This document shows positions 37,379 to 44,682 of a DNA stretch of 58,446 bases, piece by piece. The notes below the pieces were generated by a model. It saw only the letters and a list, made by a program, of their open reading frames with translations. It searched no databases and was not told where the DNA came from. The stretch comes from Candidatus Parcubacteria bacterium. GTDB taxonomy: Bacteria; Patescibacteriota; Patescibacteriia; Patescibacteriales; UBA12075. Numbering within the stretch: position 1 is the first letter of the stretch; each line of letters starts with the position of its first letter. The DNA is taken from positions 1-58,446 of the forward strand of contig JAGLYP010000016.1 of the NCBI GenBank assembly GCA_023132155.1. Reading direction: 5' to 3'. The position numbers were made by a program, and so were the translations under genes.

Positions 37379-38432
37379 GAATGCCAGAGGAAAGACGCAC
37401 AACCCTTTGCGGAAACGGAATTTCAATATTATTTTCTTTAAACTGCTTATGTATTTCTTTAATCAAAGCGTGCTGTACCCGCCCTTCATCCCGCACTTTG
37501 TCAATTTTTACGATTATGATAAATTCAATCGCCGAGTCCGCGAAAGCCTTGAATCGCACAATCGGATTATTGTCAACATCCTTGATATTCTCGTCTTTGA
37601 TAATTTTTTCCGCGGTCTGCAGAGCGACATATTCAACCTTTTCCAAATCGGAATCATATGAAACGCCGACACGCACTGAAGTAAAAAAAGAAGAAACCGG
37701 ATAATCATAGCTGGAAATTTTCTGTCCGACAAAAACCGAATTTGGAACTATTACCGTATTATTTCCAATCGTCCGTATGCGGACGCTGCGCCAGGAAATA
37801 TCTTCAATGTAGGCTTTGGTGCCGTCCTCAAGCTGAATCCAGTCTCCGATGTTTATTGATTTATCCATTACCAAAAAAAGCGCGGCAAACAAATTTTCCA
37901 TTGTGCTTTTAAGCCCGAAAGCAACAGCCAAACCGACAATACCCAATGCTCCCAACAATGGCGCTATTTCAATTCCCATTTGGGAGAAAACAATCATCAA
38001 AACAATCACATAGACCGTTATGGAAATCGTCTTCCTGACAAACACAAACATGGTTTGTGAAATTTTAGCGTCATCCCGTTCGCCATACCAAACAAAAACC
38101 ATCTTTAAAGCTCTGCTGATTGCGAAACCAATCAAAAACGCAATCAATATAAACATCAAATCACCAACTCCAAAATCCCTGCCGCTAATCGTCCAGCTTA
38201 AATCAAAATCACGCGCGGCGTAAAAAAACCCAAGCATCACGGCTAAATACCTAATCGGCAATTTAATCGCGTTAATAATTTTATCATCTAAATCAGTGCC
38301 GGTTTTCGCGGTGCCTTTTTCAATTAATTTTAATAAAAAGGTTACGACATAAGACCCCAGCCAAAATAGAATAATAATCGCCAGGGAATTTATTATTTGG
38401 TTTTCAAACATAGAACGCGTAATACGTAACAT
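37362..38432 (-). CDS. MscS-family mechanosensitive channel
   Basis: 356 residues. Three hydrophobic segments lie near residues 12-35, 57-77 and 90-110, with a fourth at about 130-155. The pore helix region then reads P-L-L-G-A-L-G-I-V-G-L-A-V-A-F-G-L-K-S, and a beta domain has I-G-D-W-I-Q-L, G-x-V-E/Y-I-x-D-I-S-W-R-S and N-x-x-V-I-V-P-N-S, all classic for MscS. The C-terminal alpha/beta part (V-R-V-G-V-S-Y-D-S-D, F-P-Q-R-V-V) is present. The family opens under membrane tension to release solutes in osmotic downshock. The length is usual for the YnaI/MscS group. The 3' end has been rewritten by a repeat. No ribosome binding site is visible. Confidence 0.93.
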   Translation of the reverse strand: MLRITRSMFENQIINSLAIIILFWLGSYVVTFLLKLIEKGTAKTGTDLDDKIINAIKLPIRYLAVMLGFFYAARDFDLSWTISGRDFGVGDLMFILIAFLIGFAISRALKMVFVWYGERDDAKISQTMFVFVRKTISITVYVIVLMIVFSQMGIEIAPLLGALGIVGLAVAFGLKSTMENLFAALFLVMDKSINIGDWIQLEDGTKAYIEDISWRSVRIRTIGNNTVIVPNSVFVGQKISSYDYPVSSFFTSVRVGVSYDSDLEKVEYVALQTAEKIIKDENIKDVDNNPIVRFKAFADSAIEFIIIVKIDKVRDEGRVQHALIKEIHKQFKENNIEIPFPQRVVRLSSGIPVEVN

Positions 38433-38568
38433 ACAATAATTTACTATATATTAACGAATTTTAAAATAATATTTTAAATTTATAAACGTTGGAAAATTAA
38501 CATATTTGTTAACTTTTATGTATTACTGTTTATTTTTAAATAATAGTTTGTTTTTTTATTTTTGTCTA

Positions 38569-38684
38569 ATGTCTTTGACCACTGATGACCACTGATTACA
38601 CTGGATAACACTGATTATTTATTATTCAGTGAAATTCAGGAAAATCAAGTGTAAATCAGTAGTCATCAGTGGTCAAAGACAAAT
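38569..38684. repeat. long imperfect inverted repeat
   Basis: TGTCTTTGACCACTGATGAC at the left pairs with GTCATCAGTGGTCAAAGACA at the right, and the inner ATTACACT / AGTGTAAAT arms also pair. It looks like a non-coding mobile palindrome. The rest of 38433-38723 is AT-rich and holds nothing else I can name. Confidence 0.8.
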
Positions 38685-38723
38685 TAATTTAGCTAATATT
38701 AAATAATTATTCACCTTGCCCCA

Positions 38724-38752
38724 TTGACAAGTTTCAAAAAATATGCTATATT
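38724..38752 (+). promoter_or_regulatory. near-consensus promoter of the acidic/basic gene pair
   Basis: TTGACA at 38724-38729, 17-base spacer, TATATT at 38747-38752 with TGC directly before it (extended -10). The leader before the ATG at 38800 is about 40 nt. Confidence 0.8.
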
Positions 38753-38799
38753 AATATAATTTACTTTGTTCCTAAAACAATTAAACTTGGAGGAAAATT

Positions 38800-39093
38800 A
38801 TGGACAATTTTATGGATGCTTACGACGATCTTCCCGATGATTGGTTTGACTCTATGTTACGCAAGACACTGGATTCATATTATGATGAAGATGTTATTAT
38901 GGAAGATGTGACTTTTGAGCAAGAGTGGAGAGAGGCTGAGGTATTGGAACAAGAGTGGGATGCGATTTGTGATCTTGAATTTGAAATGAATCAAAACAGA
39001 CTCAAGGATGATCCATTTGATCTCTATGATCTCGAAAAACTTCCAGCCAAAGAAAAAAAGAGATATGCGCCTTATTTTAAAAATTCTTTCTAA
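38800..39093 (+). CDS. small acidic protein of unknown function (97 aa)
   Basis: The protein is strongly acidic, with many Asp/Glu in the first 75 residues (D-A-Y-D-D-L-P-D-D-W, D-E-D-V-I-M-E-D-V, Q-E-W-R-E-A-E-V-L-E-Q-E-W) and a basic tail (K-K-R-Y-A-P-Y-F-K). It has no signal peptide or membrane segment and is predicted mostly helical. GGAGG sits 7 bases before the ATG and a strong promoter lies just upstream. The next gene starts 22 bases downstream with its own strong site. I recognise no family. An acidic protein paired with a basic one could be an antitoxin, inhibitor or DNA-mimic partner, but that is speculation. Confidence 0.75.
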   Translation: MDNFMDAYDDLPDDWFDSMLRKTLDSYYDEDVIMEDVTFEQEWREAEVLEQEWDAICDLEFEMNQNRLKDDPFDLYDLEKLPAKEKKRYAPYFKNSF

Positions 39094-39115
39094 GCCTACA
39101 AAAAAGGAGGTCAAA

Positions 39116-39607
39116 ATGTGTAAATGTCGTAGAAGTTCTACACATGTCTTCGGGGGAATGAATCAAGACCTAAATATTATTCAAAGATTGCACCGGAAAA
39201 AACGCTTACCGACAAAATTTCATAAGGGGGAAGGCGTGGAGTGTTATGTAATTAAAATAAATGGCGCAGAGAAACAATTTCACGGACCTAAAATTTTGGT
39301 CTGGTATCCTGAAAACACCAACATAGAGAAAGTCGCAAAGATATCTTCGCCGCAAGCGCCAAGACATACGGAGATTATAAAAAGTCAAAATTTAGCCAAA
39401 AACATGGCCAAATTTTCCCGACATTCCAAAATGGAAATTCGCCTATGTTCAGATAGCAATCATCGCACTAATTGCTTACGAACATATGCCCGCCGCAAAA
39501 AAGTCCGAAAAACCAGCTCACAAAACATAAAGCTGCTAAGCCAAATCATGGCAGCTCAAATTGAAAAAAGCGTTGAGGAGCATGAGAATTTCCTCAATTC
39601 CCTTTAA
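39116..39607 (+). CDS. small basic protein of unknown function (163 aa)
   Basis: The frame is open from further upstream, but the ATG at 39116 is preceded by AAAGGAGGTCAAA, the best ribosome binding site in the neighbourhood, and it avoids overlap with the acidic gene. The protein is very basic, with several Cys (M-C-K-C-R-R-S-S at the start) and a stretch V-E-C-Y-V-I-K-I-N-G-A-E-K-Q-F-H-G-P-K-I-L that looks like a small beta unit. The C-terminal half (R-K-K-V-R-K-T-S-S-Q) is helical and Lys/Arg-rich. It has no transmembrane segment. I do not recognise the family. The charge suggests nucleic-acid binding or pairing with the acidic neighbour. Confidence 0.75.
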   Translation: MCKCRRSSTHVFGGMNQDLNIIQRLHRKKRLPTKFHKGEGVECYVIKINGAEKQFHGPKILVWYPENTNIEKVAKISSPQAPRHTEIIKSQNLAKNMAKFSRHSKMEIRLCSDSNHRTNCLRTYARRKKVRKTSSQNIKLLSQIMAAQIEKSVEEHENFLNSL

Positions 39608-39628
39608 TCCTTCTGAACAAAAATTTCA

Positions 39629-39668
39629 CAAGCCTGGCGTCTAATCATAGACTAACCGGGCTTTTAAT
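39629..39668 (+). terminator. terminator of the acidic/basic gene pair
   Basis: AAGCCTGG pairs with CCGGGCTT around an inner TCTA / TAGA stem, and TTTAATTTT follows. It lies 22 bases after the stop at 39607. Confidence 0.65.
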
Positions 39669-39688
39669 TTTAAAACAAACCACAATTT

Positions 39689-39775
39689 AAAAGAGGCTAA
39701 ACCTCTACGATTTTTAGCCGGTTTATCAAGTTTTCAAAAAATCCATTTTTAAATCGTAGAGGTTTAGCCTCTTTT
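39689..39775. terminator. inverted repeat between convergent genes, likely valS terminator
   Basis: AAAAGAGGCTAAACCTCTACG at the left and its inverse CGTAGAGGTTTAGCCTCTTTT at the right give a stem of about 25 bp, with A/T runs on both outer sides. It begins directly after the valS stop at 39777. Confidence 0.7.
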
Positions 39776-39776
39776 T

Positions 39777-42617
39777 TTAACTTCCCAACTCCACAAGCTC
39801 TTTCTCCAATTTCTCCAATTTCTCTTTTTCCAACTCAACAATTTTCCCAGGCGCGCGCTCAATAAAATCTTTATTAGCCAGTTTATTTTTTATAATTTTA
39901 ATCTGTTTTTCCAAATTGGCTTTTTCCTTTTTAATTCTTTCTGCTTCTTTTTCTTTATCAATCGCGCCGATTAAATAAATAACAATATCCCCCGCCGCTG
40001 TTTTAATTTCTCCGGTAATTTCTTCCCCGCTCTTTTTAATTTCCAATTCCTGAATGCCTGTGCGCATGCCCTTAATTAAACTTTCATTTTTTTGAATTAA
40101 CGCGACATGCTTGCCGGCGTAAATTACGGCTTTAATCTTTCTTGCCGGTTCAATTTTATTCTCCGCCCGCGCGTTGCGGATGGATTGAATAATTTCTTTA
40201 ATAACTTCAAAAGCCTCAATATCGGCTTGACCTGTACCGAAAACATTGTAATCTTCCGCGCTCGGCCATTTTGAAATAATCAAATCTTTTTCCGGATTTA
40301 GCTTTTGCCAAATAACCTCGGTTACAAAAGGAATAAAAGGGTGCCAAAGTTTAAGCAAATCCGTTAATATTCTTGAAAATACAAAATCTTTTTCATCCTT
40401 TTTATCAAATTTACTAGCCTCAATATACCAATCAGCCAATTCATTCCATGTAAATTCCCTAAGCCTTTCCCCTGCCTGCGAAAATCTATAAAATTCAATA
40501 TCTTCGCTAACTTCTTGAATTAACAACTTCATTCTTTCCAATATAGCCTTATCAGCAATTGTTAATTTGTCATTACGAGCAACGCGAAGTAATCCCGAGT
40601 CAGAAGCTCTATTCTCGGGATTGCCGCGTCGTTCCGCTTCGCTCCACTCCTCGCAATGACAAATTTGCAAGGCATATCTTGCCACATTCCAAATCTTATT
40701 CACCATATTCCTAAACCCCGCGATTTTTTCTTCATTTAATTTGATATCATTGCCTGGCGTAGATCCGATTACTAATGACAAGCGCGTCGCGTCCGCGCCG
40801 TATTTTTTAATCATGTCCAAGGGATTAATCACTTTTCCTTTGGACTTGCTCATTTTTTTGCCCCTTTCACCCAAAACCAAACCATGAAAATACGCGTCCT
40901 GAAAAGGAATATCGCCAATCGCGTAAGTCGTCATGATAATCATGCGCGCTACCCAGAAAAACAAAATATCATAGCCTGTTTCCAACACGGAAATCGGATG
41001 AAAATTTTTAAAGTCATCGCTATCAATCACCAGCTTGCCGTCTTCTACCCTAATTTGATCCGGCGAATTCGCCAAGGTTGAAAAAGTCCAAAGCCCGGAC
41101 GAAAACCAAGTATCTAAAGTATCTTCGTCTTGAATCCACTTGCCCGCCGTAGCTTTAGCGAAGGAGGGGGCTTCGCCTTCTGGCGCTTCAATTCCAACAT
41201 ATATTTCTTTTTCACCGGAGCTTAGCTCCGAAGCTTCGGAGCTAAGCTCCTTTATTCTTTCTTTTTTATTAATTGTTAATTGTGAATTGTTAATTGTTGA
41301 CTTATACCAAACAGGAACTTGATGCCCAAACCAAATTTGCCTGCTAATACACCAATCGCGCAAATTCTCCATCCAATGGAAATAATTTTTTTCAAAACGC
41401 TTTGGAATAATTTTTATTTTATCCCGTCCAAATACGCCTGACTTTACGGCTTCCAAACAAATTTCCTTAATACTTTTTCCGTTTAAACGATCTACTTTTT
41501 TATTGACATCAATAAACCACTGCAATGAAGCCAGGGGCTCCACAACAGTACCACAGCGATAACAAATGCTTAAATTATTATCAATTTCTTCAGTCTTTTC
41601 CATGAGTCCGGCTTTTTCCAAATTCTTTACAATTATCTCCCTTGCTTCTTTCACGGATTTAGAAGAATATTCGCCAAATCCTTCTTTAATAATTCCATCT
41701 TCATTAATAACTTTGACTATCTCCAAATCATTTTCCTGCGCCATCTCCCAATCAACAACACTATGCGCCGGCGTTACTCCAAGCGCGCCCGCACCAAACT
41801 TCATATCAACATTCCGGTCAGCTATAACTTTAATCTTTAATTTAACTCCAACGAAATCAACTTCAAAAATCTTGCCAATCAAATTTTTATAACGCTCATC
41901 CTTGGGATTAACCGCCACGGCCGCGTCGCCCAGCTTAGTTTCGGGACGAGTTGTGGCAATCGTAATTGGAAAATCTTTTGAATATTTAAAATAATATAAT
42001 TTTGACTTGCTTTCTTTATATTCCACTTCATCATCAGCTAAAGTTGAGTGGCAGCGCGGACACCAATTTACGATTCTTTCTCCGCGGTAAATAAGCCCGT
42101 CGTCATACATTAATTTAAAAACAGAATTAACCGCTTTTTTTCTGATTTTATCCAAGGTATAGGCCTCGCGCGACCAATCAAGACTTGCTCCAATTTTTTT
42201 ACATTGGCTGACAATCGTATCATGCGAGTCAGAGGCAAACTGCCGCACGCGCTCTAAAAACTTTTTCCTTCCCAATTCATGGCGGCTTGTTCCCTCTTCT
42301 TTAATTATTTTTTCCATTTTTGTCTGCGTGGCAATCGCCGCGTGATCAGTTCCCGGCACCCACAAAGTTCTATCGCCTTTCATTCTGTGATAACGAACCA
42401 GAATATCTTCAAAAGCAAGCATTCCCGCGTGGCCCATGTGCAGTGTGCCGGTTACATTCGGCGGAGGCAAAACAATGCTATATTTATCAGCATTTTCTTC
42501 TAAATCCAAATTATCCGGATTAAAATACCCTGCATTAGGCCTGGCTGTTTCCCATTTCTTATAAATCTCATCTTCATATTTTAAAGGCTCATAAGCCTTT
42601 GACATTTCTTTTGACAT
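39777..42617 (-). CDS. valS: valyl-tRNA synthetase with repeat-derived insertions
   Basis: Class I synthetase that charges tRNA-Val in the cytoplasm. It has P-P-P-N-V-T-G-T-L-H-M-G-H-A (HIGH motif, about residue 60), the editing domain with A-T-T-R-P-E-T-K-L-G-D, D-T-L-D-T-W-F-S-S-G-L-W, and K-M-S-K-S-K-G at about residue 588. A C-terminal Lys/Glu coiled coil as in other ValRS follows. At 946 residues it is longer than usual. Extra segments encoded by repeats lie at 40565-40674 (about 36 residues, anticodon-binding domain) and within 41140-41300 (three short elements, about residues 440-490). All keep the frame and all named motifs are intact, so the enzyme is probably active. No Shine-Dalgarno site is present, and a second in-frame ATG lies at codon 5. 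tRNA-Val(GAC) is encoded 390 bases away in the opposite direction. Confidence 0.97.
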   Translation of the reverse strand: MSKEMSKAYEPLKYEDEIYKKWETARPNAGYFNPDNLDLEENADKYSIVLPPPNVTGTLHMGHAGMLAFEDILVRYHRMKGDRTLWVPGTDHAAIATQTKMEKIIKEEGTSRHELGRKKFLERVRQFASDSHDTIVSQCKKIGASLDWSREAYTLDKIRKKAVNSVFKLMYDDGLIYRGERIVNWCPRCHSTLADDEVEYKESKSKLYYFKYSKDFPITIATTRPETKLGDAAVAVNPKDERYKNLIGKIFEVDFVGVKLKIKVIADRNVDMKFGAGALGVTPAHSVVDWEMAQENDLEIVKVINEDGIIKEGFGEYSSKSVKEAREIIVKNLEKAGLMEKTEEIDNNLSICYRCGTVVEPLASLQWFIDVNKKVDRLNGKSIKEICLEAVKSGVFGRDKIKIIPKRFEKNYFHWMENLRDWCISRQIWFGHQVPVWYKSTINNSQLTINKKERIKELSSEASELSSGEKEIYVGIEAPEGEAPSFAKATAGKWIQDEDTLDTWFSSGLWTFSTLANSPDQIRVEDGKLVIDSDDFKNFHPISVLETGYDILFFWVARMIIMTTYAIGDIPFQDAYFHGLVLGERGKKMSKSKGKVINPLDMIKKYGADATRLSLVIGSTPGNDIKLNEEKIAGFRNMVNKIWNVARYALQICHCEEWSEAERRGNPENRASDSGLLRVARNDKLTIADKAILERMKLLIQEVSEDIEFYRFSQAGERLREFTWNELADWYIEASKFDKKDEKDFVFSRILTDLLKLWHPFIPFVTEVIWQKLNPEKDLIISKWPSAEDYNVFGTGQADIEAFEVIKEIIQSIRNARAENKIEPARKIKAVIYAGKHVALIQKNESLIKGMRTGIQELEIKKSGEEITGEIKTAAGDIVIYLIGAIDKEKEAERIKKEKANLEKQIKIIKNKLANKDFIERAPGKIVELEKEKLEKLEKELVELGS
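40565..40674. repeat. palindromic repeat inserted in frame in valS
   Basis: TTTGTCATTACGAGCAACGCG at one end and CTCGCAATGACAAA at the other, with inner AATCCCGAG / CTCGGGATT arms. It encodes about 36 residues (C-H-C-E-E-W-S-E-A-E-R-R-G-N-P-E ... L-R-V-A-R-N-D) between V-A-R-Y-A-L-Q and L-T-I-A-D-K, where related enzymes run straight on. Confidence 0.88.
41140..41180. repeat. S-F-A-K-A-T-A-G-K coding repeat in valS
   Basis: TTGCCCGCCGTAGCTTTAGC then GAAGGAGGGGGCTTCGCC. On the minus strand it encodes P-S-F-A-K-A-T-A-G-K just before W-I-Q-D-E-D-T. A related sequence (CTTGCCCCGCGAAGCTTTAGCG) lies at about 43160-43185 between the tRNA genes, showing that it is a dispersed element. Confidence 0.75.
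41217..41250. repeat. perfect 34-base palindrome in valS
   Basis: GGAGCTTAGCTCCGAAG followed by its exact inverse CTTCGGAGCTAAGCTCC. It encodes E-L-S-S-E-A-S-E-L-S-S on the minus strand and contains nested GGAGCT palindromes. It sits in the same non-conserved loop as two other insertions. Confidence 0.85.
41268..41300. repeat. short AT-rich repeat in valS encoding N-N-S-Q-L-T-I-N
   Basis: Four variants of the unit AATTGTTAATTG in a row. On the minus strand it reads S-T-I-N-N-S-Q-L-T-I-N-K-K directly after P-V-W-Y-K, where related enzymes would continue to the K-E-I-Y-V strand. Confidence 0.7.
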
Positions 42618-42706
42618 AATAAATATTTCTTAAATAAAATTAATAACTTAAGCTTCACGCATTTCCTTTACTTTTGTCAAATATTTTTCTTTAATCATAG
42701 CTATAT

Positions 42707-42712
42707 ATTATC
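42707..42712 (-). promoter_or_regulatory. possible extended -10 promoter of valS
   Basis: The minus strand reads TGTGATAATATATAG, that is TG-n-GATAAT, about 90 bases before the valS ATG. No -35 match. The rest of 42618-42891 is AT-rich with nothing else that I can support. Confidence 0.4.
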
Positions 42713-42891
42713 ACAAGAAAATTAAAATGCAAGTTATGCCCAAGGGGCACTAACAGTAGTCGGGAATATTCAAATTCCTTGACTATAAATTAAAATAAAA
42801 AAAATAAAAAAATTCGTAATTCACCAGCCCAAAACTGGTCATCCTCAGGCGGATAATTTAAAATTAATAATTAATCAACCGCGATAATCGC

Positions 42892-42920
42892 TTGAAATAT
42901 TAAGAAACAAGTGATATAGT
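42892..42920 (+). promoter_or_regulatory. promoter of the tRNA-Val / tRNA-Ile unit
   Basis: TTGAAA at 42892-42897, 17-base spacer, TATAGT at 42915-42920, with TGA before the -10. It lies about 80 bases upstream of tRNA-Val on the same strand. Confidence 0.6.
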
Positions 42921-43003
42921 AAAATCTAGGATAGAAAAATCCTTTTTTTGTTTAAGGCACGGCTAGCCCTGTTGTATTAAAGCGGGGAGCCTGTCCCGTA
43001 ATT

Positions 43004-43077
43004 GGGTGTATAGCTCAGTTGGTTAGAGCGCTACGTTGACATCGTAGAGGTCCACCGTTCAAATCGGTGTACACCCA
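43004..43077 (+). tRNA. tRNA-Val (anticodon GAC)
   Basis: Complete cloverleaf: acceptor GGGTGTA / TACACCC, D arm GCTC / GAGC, anticodon stem CTACG / CGTAG with loop TTGACAT (anticodon GAC), and T arm with GTTCAAAT. The discriminator is A. The 3' CCA is not encoded, so it must be added after transcription. Confidence 0.97.
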
Positions 43078-43190
43078 CACTTCGCCAAGGCTTCGCGTGG
43101 CAAGCCACATTGAGACTTTGTGTAGTTGGTATAAAAATAATACGCATAAACAGCAAAGGGGCTTGCCCCGCGAAGCTTTAGCGTAGTGAG

Positions 43191-43263
43191 GCGCCCATAG
43201 CTCAGTGGTTAGAGCACCACGCTTATAACGTGGGGGTCGATGGTTCAAGTCCATCTGGGCGCA
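43191..43263 (+). tRNA. tRNA-Ile (anticodon UAU)
   Basis: Acceptor GCGCCCA / TGGGCGC, D arm GCTC / GAGC, anticodon stem CCACG / CGTGG with loop CTTATAA (anticodon TAT), and T arm with GGTTCAAGTCC. CCA is not encoded. UAU reads AUA directly by pairing, whereas most bacteria use a CAU tRNA modified with lysidine. The spacer from tRNA-Val (43078-43190) holds repeat-like GC-rich pieces. Confidence 0.95.
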
Positions 43264-43308
43264 CAGAAAACAAAACAAAGCACGACTAGTGCTTTGTTTT
43301 GTTTTCTG
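43264..43308 (+). terminator. perfect 20-bp hairpin after tRNA-Ile
   Basis: CAGAAAACAAAACAAAGCAC, loop GACTA, then the exact inverse GTGCTTTGTTTTGTTTTCTG. It starts right after the tRNA discriminator base. There is no long T run after the stem, but the distal arm is itself T-rich. It may serve for termination or 3' processing. Confidence 0.6.
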
Positions 43309-43409
43309 AGTGTTCAGTGGCTTGAACCATGTTGAGGCGGGTAATTTACAAGCAAAATATTTAAACTTAGAAAATTACAATAAACCAAATTTTCGTGTGC
43401 ACTGATGGT

Positions 43410-43442
43410 GTGGGGCTCGCCCCTTCAAGTCCATCTGGGCGC
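43410..43442 (+). pseudogene. partial copy of the tRNA-Ile 3' half
   Basis: TTCAAGTCCATCTGGGCGC at 43424-43442 is identical to 43244-43262 in tRNA-Ile. The bases just before (GTGGGGCTCG) also match the tRNA with a few changes. The 5' half is missing. The copies are 180 bases apart. It could be a duplication remnant or an attachment-site-like repeat, but no integrase is near. Confidence 0.75.
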
Positions 43443-43470
43443 TCAATATAAAATTTATTATAAATATTTG

Positions 43471-43496
43471 AAAACAGCCGAAGGGCTGTTTTTTTA
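43471..43496 (+). terminator. intrinsic terminator of the tRNA unit
   Basis: AACAGCC, four-base loop, GGCTGTT, followed by seven T. It lies past the partial tRNA and before the promoter of the heat shock gene. Confidence 0.8.
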
Positions 43497-43524
43497 TACA
43501 AAAACTTTTTGTTAAAATCCGCTC

Positions 43525-43553
43525 TTGCATTTATTGCCTAAAAATCATATAAT
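43525..43553 (+). promoter_or_regulatory. promoter of the small heat shock gene
   Basis: TTGCAT at 43525-43530, exactly 17 bases, TATAAT at 43548-43553. The leader is about 20 nt. No CIRCE-type inverted repeat is visible. Confidence 0.65.
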
Positions 43554-43579
43554 ATAATTATAAATTAAAAAAAATATGT

Positions 43580-44077
43580 ATGAGAAGAATATTAAAAAGA
43601 CTTTCCTGTTTAAGAAACACAAAAAATAATAATTCAATTGAGGAAGATGAACAAGAATTGGAAGAAGAATATGAAGAAATTGGCAACGGGGATCATGAAG
43701 AAGAAATTGAAAAAGAAGAAAAAGAATGGCTGGATGAAGATTATGAAGAAGGGCAGCTTTCAATTGACGTCTATCAAACACCGGCGGAAATTGTTGTTAA
43801 ATCCACTATTGCCGGAGTAAAACCGGAAGATATTGATATTTCAATTAATAACGACATGTTAACGATTCGCGGCAAAAGAGAGATGCGGGAAACAATAAAT
43901 AATGACCATTATTTATATCGTGAATGCTACTGGGGCTCTTTTTCCCGCTCAGTTATCCTGCCGGTTGAAGTTGAATCTAATAAAATTGAAGCGACACTGG
44001 AAAACGGCATACTAACCATTACTCTTCCCAAGGTAAAAAGCGCCAAGCAAATATCCATTAAAGTTAAAGAAAAATAG
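43580..44077 (+). CDS. Hsp20 / alpha-crystallin small heat shock protein
   Basis: 165 residues. After a basic start comes an unusually acidic N-terminal arm (residues 20-55, mostly Glu and Asp), then an alpha-crystallin domain from L-S-I-D-V-Y-Q-T, with I-A-G-V-K-P-E-D-I-D-I, L-T-I-R-G-K-R and the diagnostic A-T-L-E-N-G-I-L-T-I-T-L-P-K. Members hold unfolding proteins in oligomers without ATP. There is no C-terminal I-x-I/V tail beyond I-S-I-K-V. A second ATG lies four bases earlier in another frame. No Shine-Dalgarno site. It is probably monocistronic, with its own promoter. Confidence 0.95.
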   Translation: MRRILKRLSCLRNTKNNNSIEEDEQELEEEYEEIGNGDHEEEIEKEEKEWLDEDYEEGQLSIDVYQTPAEIVVKSTIAGVKPEDIDISINNDMLTIRGKREMRETINNDHYLYRECYWGSFSRSVILPVEVESNKIEATLENGILTITLPKVKSAKQISIKVKEK

Positions 44078-44214
44078 GTTATTCCGCTTTACGGAATCCG
44101 CCACTGCGAATACCGTAGAACGGCACACGTGCGGGACATGCGAATAATAATATTGGTTCTTCGGATAATTTTATGGGTAATAAATTTTAGTATATTTCTT
44201 AAATATCACCACCC

Positions 44215-44370
44215 ATTGTCATTCCAGGGGCGCGAAGCGCAACCTGGAATCCAGGGGAGCGAGAAATAAACAAACAATAACAAATAAATACAGTACGTGC
44301 GTTTTACCCCTGGATCCCGGATATTTTTTCTTGTCGCTTAAGCTCCAAGAAAAAATTCCAGGATGACAAA
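44215..44370. repeat. palindromic repeat of the CCTGGAATCCAGG family, copy 1
   Basis: TGTCATTCCAGGGGCGCGAAGC at the left and CCAGGATGACAAAAA at the right, with CCTGGAATCCAGGGGAGCGAG and CCCCTGGATCCCGG inside. A copy of similar length in the opposite orientation lies at 49601-49753. It occupies much of the gap 44078-44452, where no gene is visible. Confidence 0.85.
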
Positions 44371-44452
44371 AATGAGTGTTTTTAATTGAAATGACAAAAA
44401 TATAACATTTAAACCCACAAAATTATTCGAAGAACCATAATATTTAAATTCT

Positions 44453-44671
44453 ATGCATATAAAAGCAACTATTGACCGTTTTGAAAACGAAAAAGCGGTA
44501 CTAATTACAAAAGATAAAGATGAAATAATTTGGCCGAAAAACAAGCTTCCGGAAGAAACCACGGAGGGCATGGTTTTGAATATTAACATTTCCAATAACA
44601 AAAAAAATACTGAAAAAAATAAGGAACTGGCTAAGAAAATTTTAAATGAAATCTTAAATCCTGAAAACTAA
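44453..44671 (+). CDS. DUF3006-family small protein
   Basis: 72 residues. The start M-H-I-K-A-T-I-D-R-F-E-N-E-K-A-V-L-I matches the I-D-R-F-E-G-x-x-A-V-L opening of DUF3006, followed by W-P-K-N-K-L-P-E-E-T-T-E-G-M-V-L as in the family. The tail is a Lys/Asn-rich helix. It is cytoplasmic with no membrane part. DUF3006 proteins are predicted small beta-barrels of unknown role, often next to envelope or uptake genes. Here the VanW gene starts 11 bases after its stop, so the two are co-transcribed. Confidence 0.85.
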   Translation: MHIKATIDRFENEKAVLITKDKDEIIWPKNKLPEETTEGMVLNINISNNKKNTEKNKELAKKILNEILNPEN

Positions 44672-44682
44672 TTATTTTGGCT

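Noticed and set aside
39008-39115. Upstream extension of the basic protein gene
   Set aside because: It would overlap the acidic gene by 86 bases, whereas a strong ribosome binding site marks the ATG at 39116.
42648-42698. 16-residue leader peptide upstream of valS
   Set aside because: The frame M-I-K-E-K-Y-L-T-K-V-K-E has a single valine, no ribosome binding site and no attenuator hairpin after it.
43243-43442. Integrated element bounded by tRNA-Ile repeats
   Set aside because: Only 180 bases lie between the repeats and there is no integrase, so at most a scar can be claimed.
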